The notes under the pieces: generated by a model | Database searches by the model: none | Told to the model about the DNA's origin: nothing | The model's input: only the letters and a program-made list of their open reading frames with translations | Translations under genes and position numbers: made by a program | In this document: positions 15,678-26,400 of the stretch, in pieces | Layout: every line of letters starts with the position of its first letter | How positions within the stretch are numbered: position 1 is the stretch's first letter | Assembly (NCBI RefSeq): GCF_009806985.1 | Contig: NZ_WUAX01000009.1 | Span: 248,001 to 312,000, forward strand | DNA: 64,000 nt | Source of the DNA: Halorubrum sp. JWXQ-INN 858 | GTDB taxonomy: Archaea > Halobacteriota > Halobacteria > Halobacteriales > Haloferacaceae | Direction of reading: 5' to 3'

Positions 15678-16925
15678 ATGGGACTCATTGACAAGAAACG
15701 GTTTCGGTCGACGTTCGAGGCGTTCTCCGAGATCGGGGCGACGGACGCGGGCGGGCTTCATCGGGTCGCGCTCTCCGAACCGGACGTTCGCGTCCGCGAC
15801 CGGTTCGTCGACGCCCTCGAGGACCTCGACCTCGCGGTCCGGGTCGACGAAGTCGGAAACGTGTTCGGGCGGCGCGAGGGGACGGACCCGGACGCCGCGC
15901 CGGTGCTGATCGGGTCACACCTCGACTCGCAACCGCGCGGCGGCCGGTTCGACGGCCAGCTCGGCGTCCTCAGCGCGCTCGAGGCCGTCCGAGTGTTGGC
16001 GGACCACGACGTCGAGACGCGACGTCCCGTCGAGGTCGTGAACTGGACCAACGAGGAGGGGACCCGCTTCAAACCGGCGCTCATGGGGAGCGGCGCGTAC
16101 ACTGGCGCACACGACGTCGAGACGGTCCTCTCCACGGCCGACGACGACGGCGTCACCCTCGCGGAGGCGCTCGAGGCGGCGGGATATCGCGGCGACGCCC
16201 CGGTCGGAGCGGAGCGGGACCCGCACGCGTATCTGGAGCTCCACGTCGAGCAGGGGCCGGTCCTGGAGGACCGTGGGCTCGAGATCGGCATCGTCGAGGG
16301 GATCCTCGGGATGAGCTGGCTCGACGTCACGATCTCCGGCGACTCCGACCACGCCGGCCCGTCGCCGACGTACACGCGTGCCGACGCGCTCGTGGCCGCG
16401 GCCGACGTCGTCACCGCGGTCCGACGGCTCGCCGGCCGGCTCGACGACGACGTCGTCACGACCGTCGGCGAGTTCGAGGTCGCCCCCGGATCGATCAACG
16501 TCATCCCCGACACCGCGACGTTCACCGTCGACCTGCGGTCGTACGACGAGGAGACGGTTCAGGCCGGCGTCGAGGCCGTCGAGCGGGAGATCGAGGCGGC
16601 GTGTGATCGGGAGGGGACGTCGTACACGATGGAGGAGATCTGGCGCATCCCGCACACGGAGTTCTCACCGGAGGTCTGTGACGTCCTCGAGCGCTCCGCG
16701 GACGCCGCCGGCTGCTCGTACACCCGAATGATCGGCGGGGCGGGCCACGACGCGTCGTACCTCGCGGACGTGACCGATGCCGGCCTCCTGTTCGTCCCGA
16801 GCGTCGACGGGAAGACGCACAACGAACGGGAGTTCACCGAGTGGACCGACGTCCTCGCCGGGGCCGAGCTGTTCGCGGAGGCGACGATCCGGCTCGCTGA
16901 CGGCGAACACCCGGGGAACTCGTAG
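15678..16925 (+). CDS. M20-family N-carbamoyl-amino acid hydrolase / allantoate amidohydrolase-like enzyme
   Basis: 415 residues. Binuclear metal ligands are seen at H81 (GSHLDSQPRGG), D92 (GRFDGQLGV), E127 (WTNEEGTRF), a mid-protein His (YLELHVEQGPVLE) and the C-terminal His in SVDGKTHNEREFT. The dimerisation lid has SGDSDHAGPSPT. This pattern marks the hydantoinase/carbamoylase branch of M20 rather than the carboxypeptidases. It releases ammonia and CO2 from N-carbamoyl or ureido substrates; the exact substrate is not decidable. The ThDP enzyme follows 154 bp downstream in the same orientation. Confidence 0.88.
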   Translation: MGLIDKKRFRSTFEAFSEIGATDAGGLHRVALSEPDVRVRDRFVDALEDLDLAVRVDEVGNVFGRREGTDPDAAPVLIGSHLDSQPRGGRFDGQLGVLSALEAVRVLADHDVETRRPVEVVNWTNEEGTRFKPALMGSGAYTGAHDVETVLSTADDDGVTLAEALEAAGYRGDAPVGAERDPHAYLELHVEQGPVLEDRGLEIGIVEGILGMSWLDVTISGDSDHAGPSPTYTRADALVAAADVVTAVRRLAGRLDDDVVTTVGEFEVAPGSINVIPDTATFTVDLRSYDEETVQAGVEAVEREIEAACDREGTSYTMEEIWRIPHTEFSPEVCDVLERSADAAGCSYTRMIGGAGHDASYLADVTDAGLLFVPSVDGKTHNEREFTEWTDVLAGAELFAEATIRLADGEHPGNS

Positions 16926-17028
16926 GCGACGAGCGGTCCGAAGAACTCGTAGGCGGCGATCGTCCGGACGGCTCGTAGGCGGCGACCGTCCCGAAGACTC
17001 GGTGACCGCAGTACCCGGACGGCTCGGG
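16918..17028. repeat. Degenerate tandem repeat, about 27-bp unit, four copies
   Basis: Units begin AACTCGTAGGCGACGAGCGG, AACTCGTAGGCGGCGATCGT, CTCGTAGGCGGCGACCGTCC and ACTCGGTGACCGCAGTACCC. The first unit includes the stop codon of the upstream gene, so the repeat grew out of the coding 3' end. Confidence 0.7.
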
Positions 17029-17079
17029 GACGGTTCCGATACGGGCAGCTATTTGCCCGGGCCGGGAGTGCCTTCGGAC

Positions 17080-18756
17080 ATGTACGACACCGGCGCGGAG
17101 TACCTGATCGGGGCGCTCGAGGAGTACGGCGTGACACACCTGTTCGGCAACCCCGGAACCACCGAGCTCCCGATCGTGCAGGCGACCGACGACAGCCCGA
17201 TCGAGTACGTCCTCGGCCTCCACGAGGACGTCGCCGTCGGCATGGCGGCCGGCTACGCCAGCACGCGACGGTACCACTCCCATCACGACGACGACGTGAC
17301 CCCGCTCGGCGTCGCGAACCTCCACGTCGCCCCCGGCCTCGCCCACGGGATCAGCAACGTCATCGGCGCGGCGTTCTCGGGCGCGCCGCTGCTCGTCACC
17401 GCCGGCAACTACGGCACCGGCTTCCAGCACGAGGAGCCGATCCTCCACGGCGACCTCGCGTCGATGGTCGACCAGTACACGAAGTGGAGCGCCGAGGTCA
17501 CCTCCGTGGACGCCCTCCCCGCGATGCTCCGCCGGGCGGTCCGACAGGCGCTCACGCCCCCCACCGGTCCGGTCTTCCTGGGGCTCCCGCTCGACGTGAT
17601 GCTCGCCGATCCCGCCGCCGACGTCCAGCGCCTCGGCCCGATCCCGGACGCCGGTCGCGGCGACCCGGACGCGCTCGCGGCCGCCGCCGACCTCGTCGCC
17701 GAGGCGTCCGCGCCCGTCGTCGTGATCGGCGACGAAGTCGCCCGATCCGGTCCCGACGCGATCGAGGGGGCCGTCGCGTTCGCGGAGGCGAGCGGCGCGC
17801 GGGTCCACGGCGAGTACATCACCGCGGAGGCGAACTTCCCGAGCGGTCACCCGCTCTGGGGCGGAACGGTCCCCGGAACCGAGTCGGGCTTCACCGAGAC
17901 CCTCGACACCGACACCGTCGTCTTCGTGGGCTGTGGGTCGGCGACGACGTCGATCGACCACGAGGAGCCGCTCCTCCCCGACGCGACGATCGTCCAGCTC
18001 GGCCCGGACGGGTGGGAGCTCGGGAAGAACTGGCCCGCGGACGCCTCGGTGCTCGGCGACCTCGGTCGCGTGCTCCCCGAGCTCGCGGCCGCGATCGAGG
18101 ACCGCGTCCCCGAGGCCGATCGGCGCGCCCGCGGGGAGCAGGCCCGCGAGAGGGCCGCCGAGATCCGCGACGCGCGGCGGCCGGCCGACCCGGACCCCGA
18201 CGACCCGCGCGCTTCGAAGGGCGAGCTCGGGGCGGCGATGGGCGAAGCGGCGTCCGGGGCGCTCATCGTCAACGAGGGCGTCACCGCCGGTCGCGCGGTG
18301 AGCTGGCACGTCGACACCGGCCCCGAGGAGTGGCTCGCGACGAAAAGCGGCGGGCTCGGGTACGGCCTCCCCGCGGCGGTCGGTGCGGCGATCGCCGAGG
18401 GAGAACGGCCCGAGCCGCGCGACGTCGTGGGGTTCATCGGCGACGGCTCGTACTTCTACTACCCGCAGTCGATCTACTCGGCGGTGCGACACGGCGTCGA
18501 CCTCACGGTGGTGGTCGCGGACAACCGGAACTACCGGATCCTCAAGGACAACACGCTTCGGGTGCTCGGCGGCAGCGAGGCGGACCACGACTTCGTCGCC
18601 ATGGACTTCGAGCCCCCGCTCGACGTCCCCGCGAACGCCGGCAGCTACGGGGCCGACGGGCGGTTGGTCGACGACCCGGACGGCATCGCCGCGGCGATCG
18701 ACGATGCACGCCGGGCGGACGGCGTGGCCGTCCTCGACGTGCCGATCCACGACTGA
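17080..18756 (+). CDS. Thiamine diphosphate-dependent enzyme (benzoylformate decarboxylase/acetolactate synthase-like)
   Basis: 558 residues from MYDTGAEYLIGALEEYGVTH. The N-terminal Pyr domain carries GNPGTTELP and the catalytic glutamate E49 (LHEDVAVGMAAGYA). The central domain includes the Rossmann-like PVVVIGDEVARSG. The C-terminal PP domain has the ThDP/Mg motif GDGSYFYYPQ (from about 454) ending in NRNY. Closest in style to 2-oxoacid decarboxylases such as benzoylformate decarboxylase rather than true acetolactate synthase, because the FAD-region motifs are not evident. The substrate is unassigned. It is convergent with the iron-type dehydrogenase. Confidence 0.85.
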   Translation: MYDTGAEYLIGALEEYGVTHLFGNPGTTELPIVQATDDSPIEYVLGLHEDVAVGMAAGYASTRRYHSHHDDDVTPLGVANLHVAPGLAHGISNVIGAAFSGAPLLVTAGNYGTGFQHEEPILHGDLASMVDQYTKWSAEVTSVDALPAMLRRAVRQALTPPTGPVFLGLPLDVMLADPAADVQRLGPIPDAGRGDPDALAAAADLVAEASAPVVVIGDEVARSGPDAIEGAVAFAEASGARVHGEYITAEANFPSGHPLWGGTVPGTESGFTETLDTDTVVFVGCGSATTSIDHEEPLLPDATIVQLGPDGWELGKNWPADASVLGDLGRVLPELAAAIEDRVPEADRRARGEQARERAAEIRDARRPADPDPDDPRASKGELGAAMGEAASGALIVNEGVTAGRAVSWHVDTGPEEWLATKSGGLGYGLPAAVGAAIAEGERPEPRDVVGFIGDGSYFYYPQSIYSAVRHGVDLTVVVADNRNYRILKDNTLRVLGGSEADHDFVAMDFEPPLDVPANAGSYGADGRLVDDPDGIAAAIDDARRADGVAVLDVPIHD

Positions 18757-18794
18757 GCGGCGGCTCGACGGCCGAACGACGGTCCGGACTGCGA

Positions 18795-19928
18795 TTATCC
18801 GTTCGAGAGCGTCTCGACTCGACGGATCGCGTCGGCGACGTCCTCGTGTGACGTCTCCGCCGGAACGAACTGGTACGTGAGCCCGTCAGCGACGTCCCGC
18901 GCGATGCGGTCGACGGCGTCGTCGACGTCGTCGACGCCCAGCCCACGGAGCGTCAGGTCGGCACCCAGCGAGCCGTACCAGTCGAGGAGCTCGCGCGGGT
19001 CGGCCGCCGCGGCGTCGCCCAGCAGCACCTGTAACGCCACGACGCCGTAGGCGACGCGCTCGCCGTGTAGCGATTCCTCCTGAACGGAGCCGTGGTCCAG
19101 CGAGGAGTAACAGAACAGGTGAGGGAGCGTGAGGTACGAACGGTCGCTGAGGAGGCCACCGACGAGGCCTGGGCCGGCGATCGCGGCCTCGACGACCCGC
19201 GTCAGTTCCGAGGTGACGCGGCTCGCCTTCGCGTCCGCGTACGCCGCGGCCCCGTCGCTCCGGAGGACGTCGAGATGGGTTCCGTCGGCGACGCCGCCGG
19301 CCCAGCCGACCGTCGGCCGCGACCCGCCCGCGAGCATCCGGGTCAGGAAGTACTTCGCGGAGGCGTCCATGACGCCGTTCGCGAGCAGCCGGGCGGGGGC
19401 GTCGGCGATCACCTCGAGGTCCGCGACGACCGCCTCCGGGCAGCGCGAGAGCGGCACCCCGCCCCGATAGGTCCCGTCCGACTCGTAACAGATCGACAGC
19501 GCGGACCACGCCGCACACGTCGCGGCGCTCGTCGGGACCGCCACGACGGGGCAGATCCCCTCGGCGGCGAGCTTCGCCGTGTCGATCGCCTTGCCGCCGC
19601 CCACGGCGATCAGCACGTCCGGGTCCCGCGCCGCGACCCGTTCGCGGTGCGTGGCGATCGTTTCGGGGGCACACTCCCCCGAGAACGTCGCGTGTTCGAC
19701 GTCCGCCTCCAGGCGACGGAGGGCGCGGTCGAGGTCGTCGCGGACGGCGTCGAAGCCCGTCTCGCCGGCGATCACCTCGACCGACGGGGCATGGGTCAGC
19801 GACCCGACGTAGCGGTCGAGGTCCGCCAGCGCGTCTGCTTCGAGCACGTACCGGCTCGGGGCGATCCGAAGCGGGTCGGGTCGACCGTCCCCGACCCCGT
19901 CGGGGATGGCTTCCGGTTGAGGGGTCAC
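18795..19928 (-). CDS. Iron-containing alcohol dehydrogenase / glycerol dehydrogenase-like protein
   Basis: 377 residues if the GTG at 19928 is used. It has the NAD site AVGGGKAIDTAKLAAE, the substrate loop VAVPTSAATCAAWSALS, metal ligands in ANGVMDASAKY (Asp) and SLDHGSVQEESLHGERVAYG (two His), typical of the glycerol dehydrogenase branch of group III dehydrogenases. The GTG start is favoured because GTTTTAC lies about 28 bp upstream; the further ORF to 20096 would be Arg/Pro-rich and runs through the 20-bp tandem repeat. Product: polyol or aldehyde oxidoreductase, substrate unknown. Confidence 0.82.
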   Translation of the reverse strand: MTPQPEAIPDGVGDGRPDPLRIAPSRYVLEADALADLDRYVGSLTHAPSVEVIAGETGFDAVRDDLDRALRRLEADVEHATFSGECAPETIATHRERVAARDPDVLIAVGGGKAIDTAKLAAEGICPVVAVPTSAATCAAWSALSICYESDGTYRGGVPLSRCPEAVVADLEVIADAPARLLANGVMDASAKYFLTRMLAGGSRPTVGWAGGVADGTHLDVLRSDGAAAYADAKASRVTSELTRVVEAAIAGPGLVGGLLSDRSYLTLPHLFCYSSLDHGSVQEESLHGERVAYGVVALQVLLGDAAAADPRELLDWYGSLGADLTLRGLGVDDVDDAVDRIARDVADGLTYQFVPAETSHEDVADAIRRVETLSNG

Positions 19929-19983
19929 GGCTGCGACGGACACCCCCGGGACAGTAAAACGTACCGACGGGATCCGTTGGCAT

Positions 19984-20063
19984 GTCGGCGTTCGGCCGGA
20001 TCCGTCGGCGTTCGGCCGGATCCGTCGGCGATGCTCAGTCGGACCCGTCGGCGTGTCGGCGTC
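19984..20063. repeat. 20-bp tandem repeat between divergent genes
   Basis: GTCGGCGTTCGGCCGGATCC occurs perfectly twice in a row (19984-20003 and 20004-20023) and is followed by a degenerate third unit and GTCGGCGTGTCGGCGTCC-type remnants to about 20063. Confidence 0.85.
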
Positions 20064-20110
20064 CGGTACCGACACCGTGATCACGGTCGCCCACACAGTA
20101 CCGACAAGCC

Positions 20111-21238
<1,128 letters not shown>

Positions 21239-21287
21239 GCTCGCATCGAGACGTCCCCGCGACCGAGCCGCGTCGGGGGAGCCGAAC

Positions 21288-21860
21288 GTGAGCCGGCCGG
21301 CCGGGGCACTGGGTGACGGACACGACCTCTCCGAGCGCGCCCGGCGATACGCCAACGATGTCATCTCGGGAGATCGGTGGCCCCTCACCGCCGCCCACGT
21401 CGACCTCGACCGCGTCACGTTCGAGACGAGCACGCGGATGCGACGGACGCACGGCGTCTGCGTCGGCGACGGCGATGGGAACTGTACGGTCCGGCTGTCG
21501 GCGCGGACCGACGAGCGCGGGGGGCCGGACGCGATCCGCGAGACGGTCCGCCACGAGCTCGTCCACGTGTGGCAGGTCCAGTCCGCGGACGTCCGGGTCG
21601 GTCACGGCCCGTCGTTCGAGCGGTGGGTCGACCCGTTGGAACTGTCCGGGCGATGTAGCCGACACTACGACGTGACGCCGGCCGACTACGCCTACCGGTT
21701 TCACTGTGCGAACTGCGGGTTCATCGGCGGGCGCTATCGCCGCTGTCGAACCGTCCGCGCGGCCGTCGACGGTCGGCTCCGCTGTCGACAGTGCGAGTCG
21801 ACTGCGGTCGACGTCCGCGGGGAGGGCGGGGACGTCCTCACGGCGGCGGACCTCGAGTGA
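21288..21860 (+). CDS. SprT-like zinc metalloprotease-fold protein
   Basis: 190 residues from a GTG start (VSRPAGALGDGHDLSERAR). The zinc motif RHELVHVWQ (H89, E90, H93) with downstream GHGPSFERWV matches SprT/Spartan domains. A C-terminal zinc ribbon has CANC and, after a gap, CRQC plus further Cys. Eukaryotic Spartan/Wss1 proteins cut DNA-protein crosslinks; whether haloarchaeal proteins do is inference. The GTG is chosen because upstream in-frame sequence belongs to the deacetylase gene in another frame. Confidence 0.82.
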   Translation: MSRPAGALGDGHDLSERARRYANDVISGDRWPLTAAHVDLDRVTFETSTRMRRTHGVCVGDGDGNCTVRLSARTDERGGPDAIRETVRHELVHVWQVQSADVRVGHGPSFERWVDPLELSGRCSRHYDVTPADYAYRFHCANCGFIGGRYRRCRTVRAAVDGRLRCRQCESTAVDVRGEGGDVLTAADLE

Positions 21861-21977
21861 CGGATCCGCGGACCAGACCGCGACGGATCCGCGGAACCGG
21901 GCCGCGACACATCCGCGGAACCGAATCACGACGCATCCGCGGAACCGAATCGCGACGCATCCACGGAACCGAATCGC
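21859..21977. repeat. 24-bp minisatellite, five copies, directly after the SprT-like gene
   Basis: Units start at 21859, 21882, 21906, 21930 and 21954, with consensus GACGCATCCGCGGAACCGAA followed by TCGC. The last three are nearly identical and the first is 23 bp. A partial sixth unit runs into the promoter of the aminotransferase. The first copy begins in the stop codon of the SprT-like gene. Confidence 0.92.
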
Positions 21978-21993
21978 GACGGGGCGCTGAAAA

Positions 21994-22001
21994 GATTTAT
22001 C
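21994..22001 (+). promoter_or_regulatory. Box A of the class III aminotransferase gene
   Basis: GATTTATC is centred about 28 bp upstream of ATG 22026, selecting that ATG over the GTG at 22020. Confidence 0.55.
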
Positions 22002-22025
22002 TCCTGGTGGTCGATCGCTGTGTAC

Positions 22026-23354
22026 ATGTCGCACAATGCCGAGGTAGATCCGGTCGCGTCGGTCGGAGGGTCGATCCCTCACTGGTACGGCGGCGACGAG
22101 CCGGTCTCGATCGTCGACGGGTCGGGCGCGTACGTGTACGACGAGGACGGAACGGAGTATCTCGACTTCCTCGCTCAGCTGTACTGTGTCAACGCCGGGC
22201 ACGGACACCCCCGGATCGTCGAAGCGATCACCGACCAGCTCGAGCGGGTGGCGTACGTCTCCTCGGCGAAGCGCAACGACACGCGCACGGAGCTCGCCGA
22301 GCGGCTCGTCGACGTCGCCCCCGACCGGCTGTCCGACGTGTACTTCTCGATCACGGGCAGCGAGGCGAACGAGGCGGCCGTCCAGATCGCCCGCGAGTTC
22401 ACCGGATCGGGCAAGGTGCTCACCCGCTGGCGCTCGTACCACGGCTCGACGTACGGCGCGGCCAGCCTGACCGGCGACCCGCAGACGCGCGGGCTCGTCG
22501 AGCGGCACGCGGCCGCGACCGGCTCCGCGAAGTTCCTCCCGCCGATGGTTCACCGGTCGCCGTTCGACGGCGACACGCCCGAGGAGATCGGGCGGCAGGC
22601 CGCCGAACACCTCGAGTTCGTCATCCGCAACGAGGGGCCGGACTCGATCGCCGCGATCCTCACGGAGCCGATCGCGGGCACCAGCGGCGCGTACCCGGCC
22701 CCGCCGGGTTACTTCAAGCGCGTCCGCGAGCTGTGTGACGAGTACGACATCCTCCTGATCTCCGACGAGGTCATCGCCGGCTTCGGTCGCTGTGGCGACT
22801 GGTTCGGGATCCAGACCGAGGACGTCGAACCGGACATGATCACGTTCGCGAAGGGCGTGACGAGCGCGGCGGTCCCGCTCGCCGGCGTGCTCGTCAACGA
22901 CGAGATCGGCGGCTGGCTGGGCGAGTCCGGGATGGACCTCGGCCAGACGTTCGCGGGCCACCCCGTCGGCTGTGCCGCCGGGCTCGGTGCGATGGACGCC
23001 TACGAGGACGGGCTGATCGACAACGTCCGCGACCTCCAGGGCGAGTTCCGCGAGAAGCTCTCCGTGCTGGAGGACCGCCACGACGCCGTCGGCTCCGTCC
23101 ACGGCCGCGGCTTCCTCTGGAGCGTCGAGTTCACCGACCCCGAGACGGGCGACCCGTTCTTCGACCCCCGGATCGAGGAGGGCGAGAACCCCGCCGAAGC
23201 GGTCCGCGAGATCGCCGCCGACAACGGGGTCCTCCTCGGGAGCGGCCGCCCCGACGTCCAGGTCATCTTGAGCCCCCCGCTGTGTGTCGACGCGGACCAG
23301 ATCGACGAGGCGGTCTCCGTCCTCGACGACGCGATCGGCGCCGTGTTCGACTGA
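22026..23354 (+). CDS. Class III PLP-dependent aminotransferase
   Basis: 442 residues from MSHNAEVDPVASVGG. Visible features: YVYDEDGTEYLDFLAQLYCVN N-terminal signature, SITGSEANEAA (PLP phosphate), SYHGSTYGA, LISDEVIAGFGRCGDWF (Asp for the pyridine nitrogen) and the PLP lysine in TFAKGVTSAAVPLAG. C-terminal HGRGFLWSVEF. It belongs with omega-amino acid:pyruvate or beta-alanine type transaminases; the exact amino donor is unassigned. It probably works in amino acid or amine catabolism. Confidence 0.88.
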   Translation: MSHNAEVDPVASVGGSIPHWYGGDEPVSIVDGSGAYVYDEDGTEYLDFLAQLYCVNAGHGHPRIVEAITDQLERVAYVSSAKRNDTRTELAERLVDVAPDRLSDVYFSITGSEANEAAVQIAREFTGSGKVLTRWRSYHGSTYGAASLTGDPQTRGLVERHAAATGSAKFLPPMVHRSPFDGDTPEEIGRQAAEHLEFVIRNEGPDSIAAILTEPIAGTSGAYPAPPGYFKRVRELCDEYDILLISDEVIAGFGRCGDWFGIQTEDVEPDMITFAKGVTSAAVPLAGVLVNDEIGGWLGESGMDLGQTFAGHPVGCAAGLGAMDAYEDGLIDNVRDLQGEFREKLSVLEDRHDAVGSVHGRGFLWSVEFTDPETGDPFFDPRIEEGENPAEAVREIAADNGVLLGSGRPDVQVILSPPLCVDADQIDEAVSVLDDAIGAVFD

Positions 23355-23446
23355 GCGGTCGACTGGCCGTTCGACACACCGTTCGACAGACCCGACGCCT
23401 GCGGCACGCCGACCTCACGGCGACACCCCCGACCCCGTTTTCGACG

Positions 23447-26400
23447 CTATCGCTCGGCCCGACCGCCCGGTTCGGATCGGCTATCCCGTTCGGCCCGACC
23501 GACCAGCCGCGTCCACGCGCCGACGGGCCAGTCCACGCCGTACTCCTCGGCGGCGACCCCGACCGTCGTCACCCGCGGCACGACGTCGACGTCGTCGGCG
23601 ACCTGTCGACCGAGTATCCAGGCGTACGTGCCCACCTGAAGCCGGTAGCGACGGCGCTGATCGGGCGAGGGCGTCGTCAGCGACGCCTTCACGTCCTCGA
23701 CGTGGTGGGTGCCGTCCGGAGAGACGACCAGCAGGTCCGCCTCGCCCTGCAGTTCGACGTCGACGCCGCGAACGCGTGCGAGCGCCTGCAGGGGCTCGTC
23801 CGTGTACACCGTCTCGGCGCGCTCGACACGCTCCCACAACGCGGAGTCGGCGAGGTCCGGCAGCACCCACTCGAGCAGGAACGTCCGTAGCCCCGCGAGT
23901 TCCGCGTCGGACGCGTCGGCGACCGCGCGATGCGTCGCGAGGACGTCGTCGACGGCCGCGACCGCCCCCGGCGACGGACTCGCGAGGGCCATGGCGGAGG
24001 CGTCCGCCCGCACGAGCGCGGTCACGAGTGCGTGAACGACGTCACCGACGGCGTCGGTGGTGACGGCCGCGAACGCGAGCGGGAGGTCGTCCGCGACCGT
24101 CTCCCCGTCGGTATGGGGTGACTCGCCGCGCAGCGCGGCGACGAGCGTTCCGGCCGGGTCGTCGAGGCGGGGCCCCAGCGTGCTGGGGCTCAGGAACCGG
24201 GGGATCCACGCGCGGTCGACGTCGTCCGTCGGAACCGGGCCGTCGAGTCGACGGAGCGGCGGGGTCAACGAAGTCGACGGGGTCGGTGAGGGGTGGGCCG
24301 TCGACGACTCGGGTGCGTCGACGGCGTCGACGACCGCGTCGAGCGGGACGTCGTTGACGACGACCCGTGTCGGGCAGTCCACGCCGTCCCCGTCCGGCAG
24401 CGAGACCTCGTGGTGTCCCCGAGCCGACACGACGTCCGCCCCGAGAACGTCGAACAGGGGCTGTGCCCAGTGGTCGCGTCCCGACAGCCGGTCGTCGTTT
24501 CGCGGAAGCGGAACGACGAGGTGGTCGCGGGCGCGGGTGATCGCGACGTGGAGGACCCGCCACGCCTCCGAGCGCTCGGCGGCGGCCGCCCCTCGTCGGA
24601 CCGGCGGTCCGACGAGCCGAGCCTCGGCGTCCGCCGTCGTTTCCCCCTGCGTCACGGCAGTCGATCGCCAGTGTTCGGCCTGCCATCGAAGGCCGACGCT
24701 ACCCGCACCGTCGCCGCCGGGGCCGGCATGGCGGTCGGCGTACGGGTCCGGCGTGAACAGCCCGCCGGCCACCCCGGGAACCGCCGGCGTGTCGCCGTCG
24801 ACGGCCGACGCCGGCGGGGCGAGCGCGACCCGGTCGCCGTCGACCGCGAGCCGGCGCGTGTCGGTCGGGCGCGTCCCGAACGGTCGCGCGGTGTCCGCGA
24901 GGACGACCACGTCGTCCTGATCGCCTTTCATCCCGTGAACCGTCGAGAACACGACGTCGACGGCGTCCGGGTCGGCGAGGGGGCGCGTCGGGCCAGTGCT
25001 CGGATCCGCGAGGAACGGTTCGAGGAGGGCACACAGCTCCCGCGGCCCGTAGCGGTCACCGTCCTCCCAGTCCGCGATCAGCGCCACGAGCGCGTCCAAC
25101 GTCGCGAGCCGCTGCCGGCGGCCCGTGTCGGGGTCGAGCCCGTACGGGTCGGCCTCGAGACGCAGCCGATCGATCACGTCCCGGACGACGACCGCGCCGG
25201 GATCCGCGGCGAGGTCGCGGGCGTCGGTGACGAGCCCGGCCAGCCCCGCGACGAGTTCGGCGTCCCCTCCGGTGAACGCGTCCGCCCCCGCGGCGTCGCG
25301 AACCGACCAGTCGAACGCGGCGAGCTCGTCGGGGAGGGTCGCCGTGGCGAGCGCGGAGTCGGTGACGAGCCGCTCGGTGCGTTCCGGGTCGGTGGGGTCG
25401 ACGAGCCAGGAGACCACGTCGACGACGGCCTCGACGACCGGGGTCTCGAACAGGTGGGCGCTCGCGTTCGCGACGGTCAGCCCGCGCGCCTCGAACGCGG
25501 TCGCGTACGCGTCCATGTACCGACGGCGACTGAACAGGACGGTGATCCCGGGGCGCCCCCCGTCGTCGGCCGTCAGCCGGCCGCTCGCGAGCGCGCCGGC
25601 GACGTACCGGGCGACGACGGCGGCCTCGCGGCCGCCGCGTTCCGGGTCGACCCACCCGTCGCGTCCGGGCTCGCCCGTCGGCGAGAAGGCGGCGACGTGG
25701 ATCGGCGGGGGCGACGCCGCGTCGGTGGGAACCTCACGGGCGGCGTGCAGCGAGGGAACCGGGGCGGGGACGTCGCCGAGCCCCCCGCGCTCGGGGTGAT
25801 CGAGGGTCCGTGCGGCGACGGCGTTCGTGAACCGAACGATCCCGGGCCGCGAACGGTAGTTCCGGTCGGCCGTCCCGTCGACGTGTGGGGACCAGCGCCG
25901 GCCGAAGTAGTCGCCCGTCTCGATCGCTCGACCGAACAGCTCCGGAGTCGCGTCGCGCCACTGGTAGATACACTGCTGGAGGTCGCCCGCGAGCAGCACC
26001 CGCGTCGCGTCGTCGACGAGGTGTGCGAGCGCGTCGTGTTGGACCCGGCTGACGTCCTGTGCCTCGTCGATCACGACGCTCCCGATCCCGGCGTGATACC
26101 GGTCCCGAAGCCGCTCCCGTCGGGGACCTCGATACGCCGGCCGGTCGAAGTACCGGTCGACCCAGTGGGCACAGTCGAGGTGGGAGACGGCGCCGACCTC
26201 ACGACACCGGTCGTCGTACGCCGGGACGTACCGCGCCACGAGCCGGCCGAGGTCGTCGACGGCGTCGAGCCACGCCGCGTGGAGCCGCCGGTCGGCCGCG
26301 GCGATGGCCTCGCGGTCCGCCTCGGAGAGGGCGTCCGCGGCTCGGAGCCGAGCGGCCGTCTCGGGGTCGCGGTACCGATCGACGGCCTCGATCACGTCGT

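Noticed and set aside
16834..18750. 638-codon minus-strand frame opposite the ThDP enzyme
   Set aside because: Antisense shadow; the + strand carries the full ThDP motif set.
21859..21977. CRISPR array
   Set aside because: The 24-bp units are directly tandem with no spacers, and there are no cas genes in the window.
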